From Nitrospiraceae bacterium (lineage in GTDB: Bacteria > Nitrospirota > Nitrospiria > Nitrospirales > Nitrospiraceae): 6,590 nucleotides of DNA. The stretch spans positions 1 through 6,590 of the forward strand of contig SXPO01000086.1 in NCBI GenBank assembly GCA_005793285.1, read 5' to 3'. Both the position numbers and the translations under genes were made by a program. Of the stretch, positions 5,838 through 6,590 are shown in pieces. Each line of letters opens with the position of its first letter. Within the stretch, counting starts at the first letter, position 1. A model generated the notes under the pieces. It did not search any database and was not told the DNA's origin. It was given only the letters and a program-made list of their open reading frames with translations.

Positions 5838-6184
5838 AATCGTGCGGGCTAAACACCCTTTCGTGCGATGGCTGACTCGGCTTGCTGGCAGATTCAGATA
5901 ATCCAACCGAACTTGCTGATAGCGTTTCCAGGGTGTCCACAACTGCTTCTGCACGGACGCCTCACCCATTTTTTGCTATACTCAATTGCACCATGGCCTC
6001 TGATTCGCCGGCTGCACAGCCGTCCGCGCGACCACATCAACAAACACTATCTGGCATAACGATATGCGCAGAAAGCGTACGATCGAGGCACACCCTCTCA
6101 TCGAGATGTCACAAAAGAATCGCTCCCGATCGAACAGGCGGAAGTCCGATGGGTGAGAGGAAAACAGGTAGGTGCTCCGCTCTC
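5838..6184. other. Gap without a convincing gene
   Basis: No frame here shows recognisable protein sequence. The stretch holds an extended -10 on the plus strand (5974-5982) and a small hairpin CGGCT-GCAC-AGCCG near 6010-6025 with no T-run. A plus-strand frame from ATG 5993 stays open to the right edge but becomes antisense to the flippase-like gene and looks like a shadow. The absence of genes beside two broken ones fits a decayed segment. Confidence 0.5.
5974..5982 (+). promoter_or_regulatory. Extended -10 element
   Basis: TGC-TATACT is a textbook extended -10 (TGn plus five of six -10 bases), preceded by a T-rich run and lacking a good -35. Start of transcription would fall near 5989, only a few bases before ATG 5993, and there is no Shine-Dalgarno sequence. 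It has no convincing downstream gene. Confidence 0.35.
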
Positions 6185-6589
6185 CTACTCGTGATGTTCC
6201 GCCGCTTGACCCACCGCGCCTTTTCCCACCATCGCCAAGCAGAGCAGGCCGATGCCGATCCAGACCAATTCACGAAAGCGCCGCAGGAGCGCGAAGGTGA
6301 TGCCAGTGATATCGCTGTAGCCGAACGCCTCCAGCAGCAAGAGATTCCCGCCGTCTTGGGCGCCCAGACTGCCAGGAATGAAGAAGGTCCCGCCCTTGAT
6401 GAAGACTGCGAGCGCACTGATAGAAATCATTGCGAGCATCTCTGTAGGGCCGCCCAGATAGTACAGAATCACGAACACGTCCAGCGCTTCGGCCATCCAG
6501 CCCAAAAAGTACACTCCGGTGGAAGCATAGAAGGCCCGTTGGTGGTGGCTGTAGAAATTGAGAATCGTCTGGTCGATCGAGCGCAGGTG
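6185..6589 (-). CDS. Lysylphosphatidylglycerol synthase-type (flippase-like) membrane protein, C-terminal part
   Basis: The frame is open to the right edge, leaving the last 134 residues of a larger integral membrane protein. It begins HLRSIDQTILNFYSHHQRAF, the cytosolic-loop style of this family, then shows hydrophobic segments at about 24-45, 50-72 and 108-122. The conserved motif IPGSLGAQDGGNLLLL (71-86) matches the PGGLGxQEG motif of the LPG_synthase_TM / UPF0104 group, and ALLRRFRELVWIGIGLLCL follows as in relatives. Members include the membrane half of MprF and HpnL- and AglD-like proteins that act on lipid or lipid-linked substrates at the inner membrane. The substrate here cannot be told. 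It stops at TAG 6187-6185 with no clear terminator after it. Confidence 0.85.
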   Translation of the reverse strand, partial: HLRSIDQTILNFYSHHQRAFYASTGVYFLGWMAEALDVFVILYYLGGPTEMLAMISISALAVFIKGGTFFIPGSLGAQDGGNLLLLEAFGYSDITGITFALLRRFRELVWIGIGLLCLAMVGKGAVGQAAEHHE

Positions 6590-6590
6590 C

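Noticed and set aside
6010..6025. Small hairpin CGGCT-GCAC-AGCCG as a terminator
   Set aside because: The stem is only five pairs and no T-run follows on either strand.
5993..6590. Plus-strand open frame from ATG 5993 to the edge as a protein gene
   Set aside because: No Shine-Dalgarno sequence, no recognisable motif, and about two thirds of it is exactly antisense to a well-supported membrane protein; long antisense frames are common in GC-rich genes.

Overview
The window looks like chromosomal DNA from a moderately GC-rich Gram-negative bacterium. The mix of genes (rsmH behind MraZ-type boxes, yajQ, a CstA transporter, a flippase-like membrane protein, and Asp-box lipoproteins) would suit Nitrospira or a relative. 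That placement is an impression from protein style, not a database result. No rRNA, tRNA, CRISPR array or intact insertion sequence is visible.

Left edge (1-1170): the 5' end of rsmH runs leftward out of the window. Its frame has no ATG, GTG or TTG before the conserved N-terminus. A well-placed Shine-Dalgarno sequence points to a rare ATT start. Its leader carries three MraZ-type boxes at a 10-bp period behind a clear sigma-70 promoter whose -10 sits inside an 18-bp perfect palindrome, and mraZ is not between promoter and rsmH. Divergent from it is an unrecognised exported protein (350-997), followed by what looks like its frame-disrupted C-terminal extension.

Centre (1171-4895): three minus-strand genes in the order cstA (carbon starvation/pyruvate-peptide transporter), yajQ (cyclic-di-GMP-binding family) and a seven-Asp-box lipoprotein predicted to form a beta-propeller. 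The gap between cstA and yajQ holds a 111-bp unit bounded by 20-bp inverted repeats with one mismatch.

Right part (4896-6590): an accessory, decaying segment. A plus-strand GHKL-type ATPase survives only as about 100 N-terminal codons with two compensating single-base indels. It meets, tail to tail, a minus-strand toxin-antitoxin locus. There an intact AbrB/MazE-type antitoxin precedes a Doc (death-on-curing, Fic-fold) toxin whose N- and C-terminal ends remain in different frames while the whole catalytic middle is gone. The antitoxin promoter overlaps a strong inverted repeat that may be its operator. After about 350 bp without a convincing gene, the C-terminal part of a lysylphosphatidylglycerol-synthase-type (flippase-like) membrane protein enters from the right edge on the minus strand.

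I see no complete new multi-gene system. The best leads are the ATT-initiated, MraZ-box-controlled rsmH, the orphaned antitoxin with a deleted Doc toxin, the 111-bp inverted-repeat unit and the broken GHKL gene.
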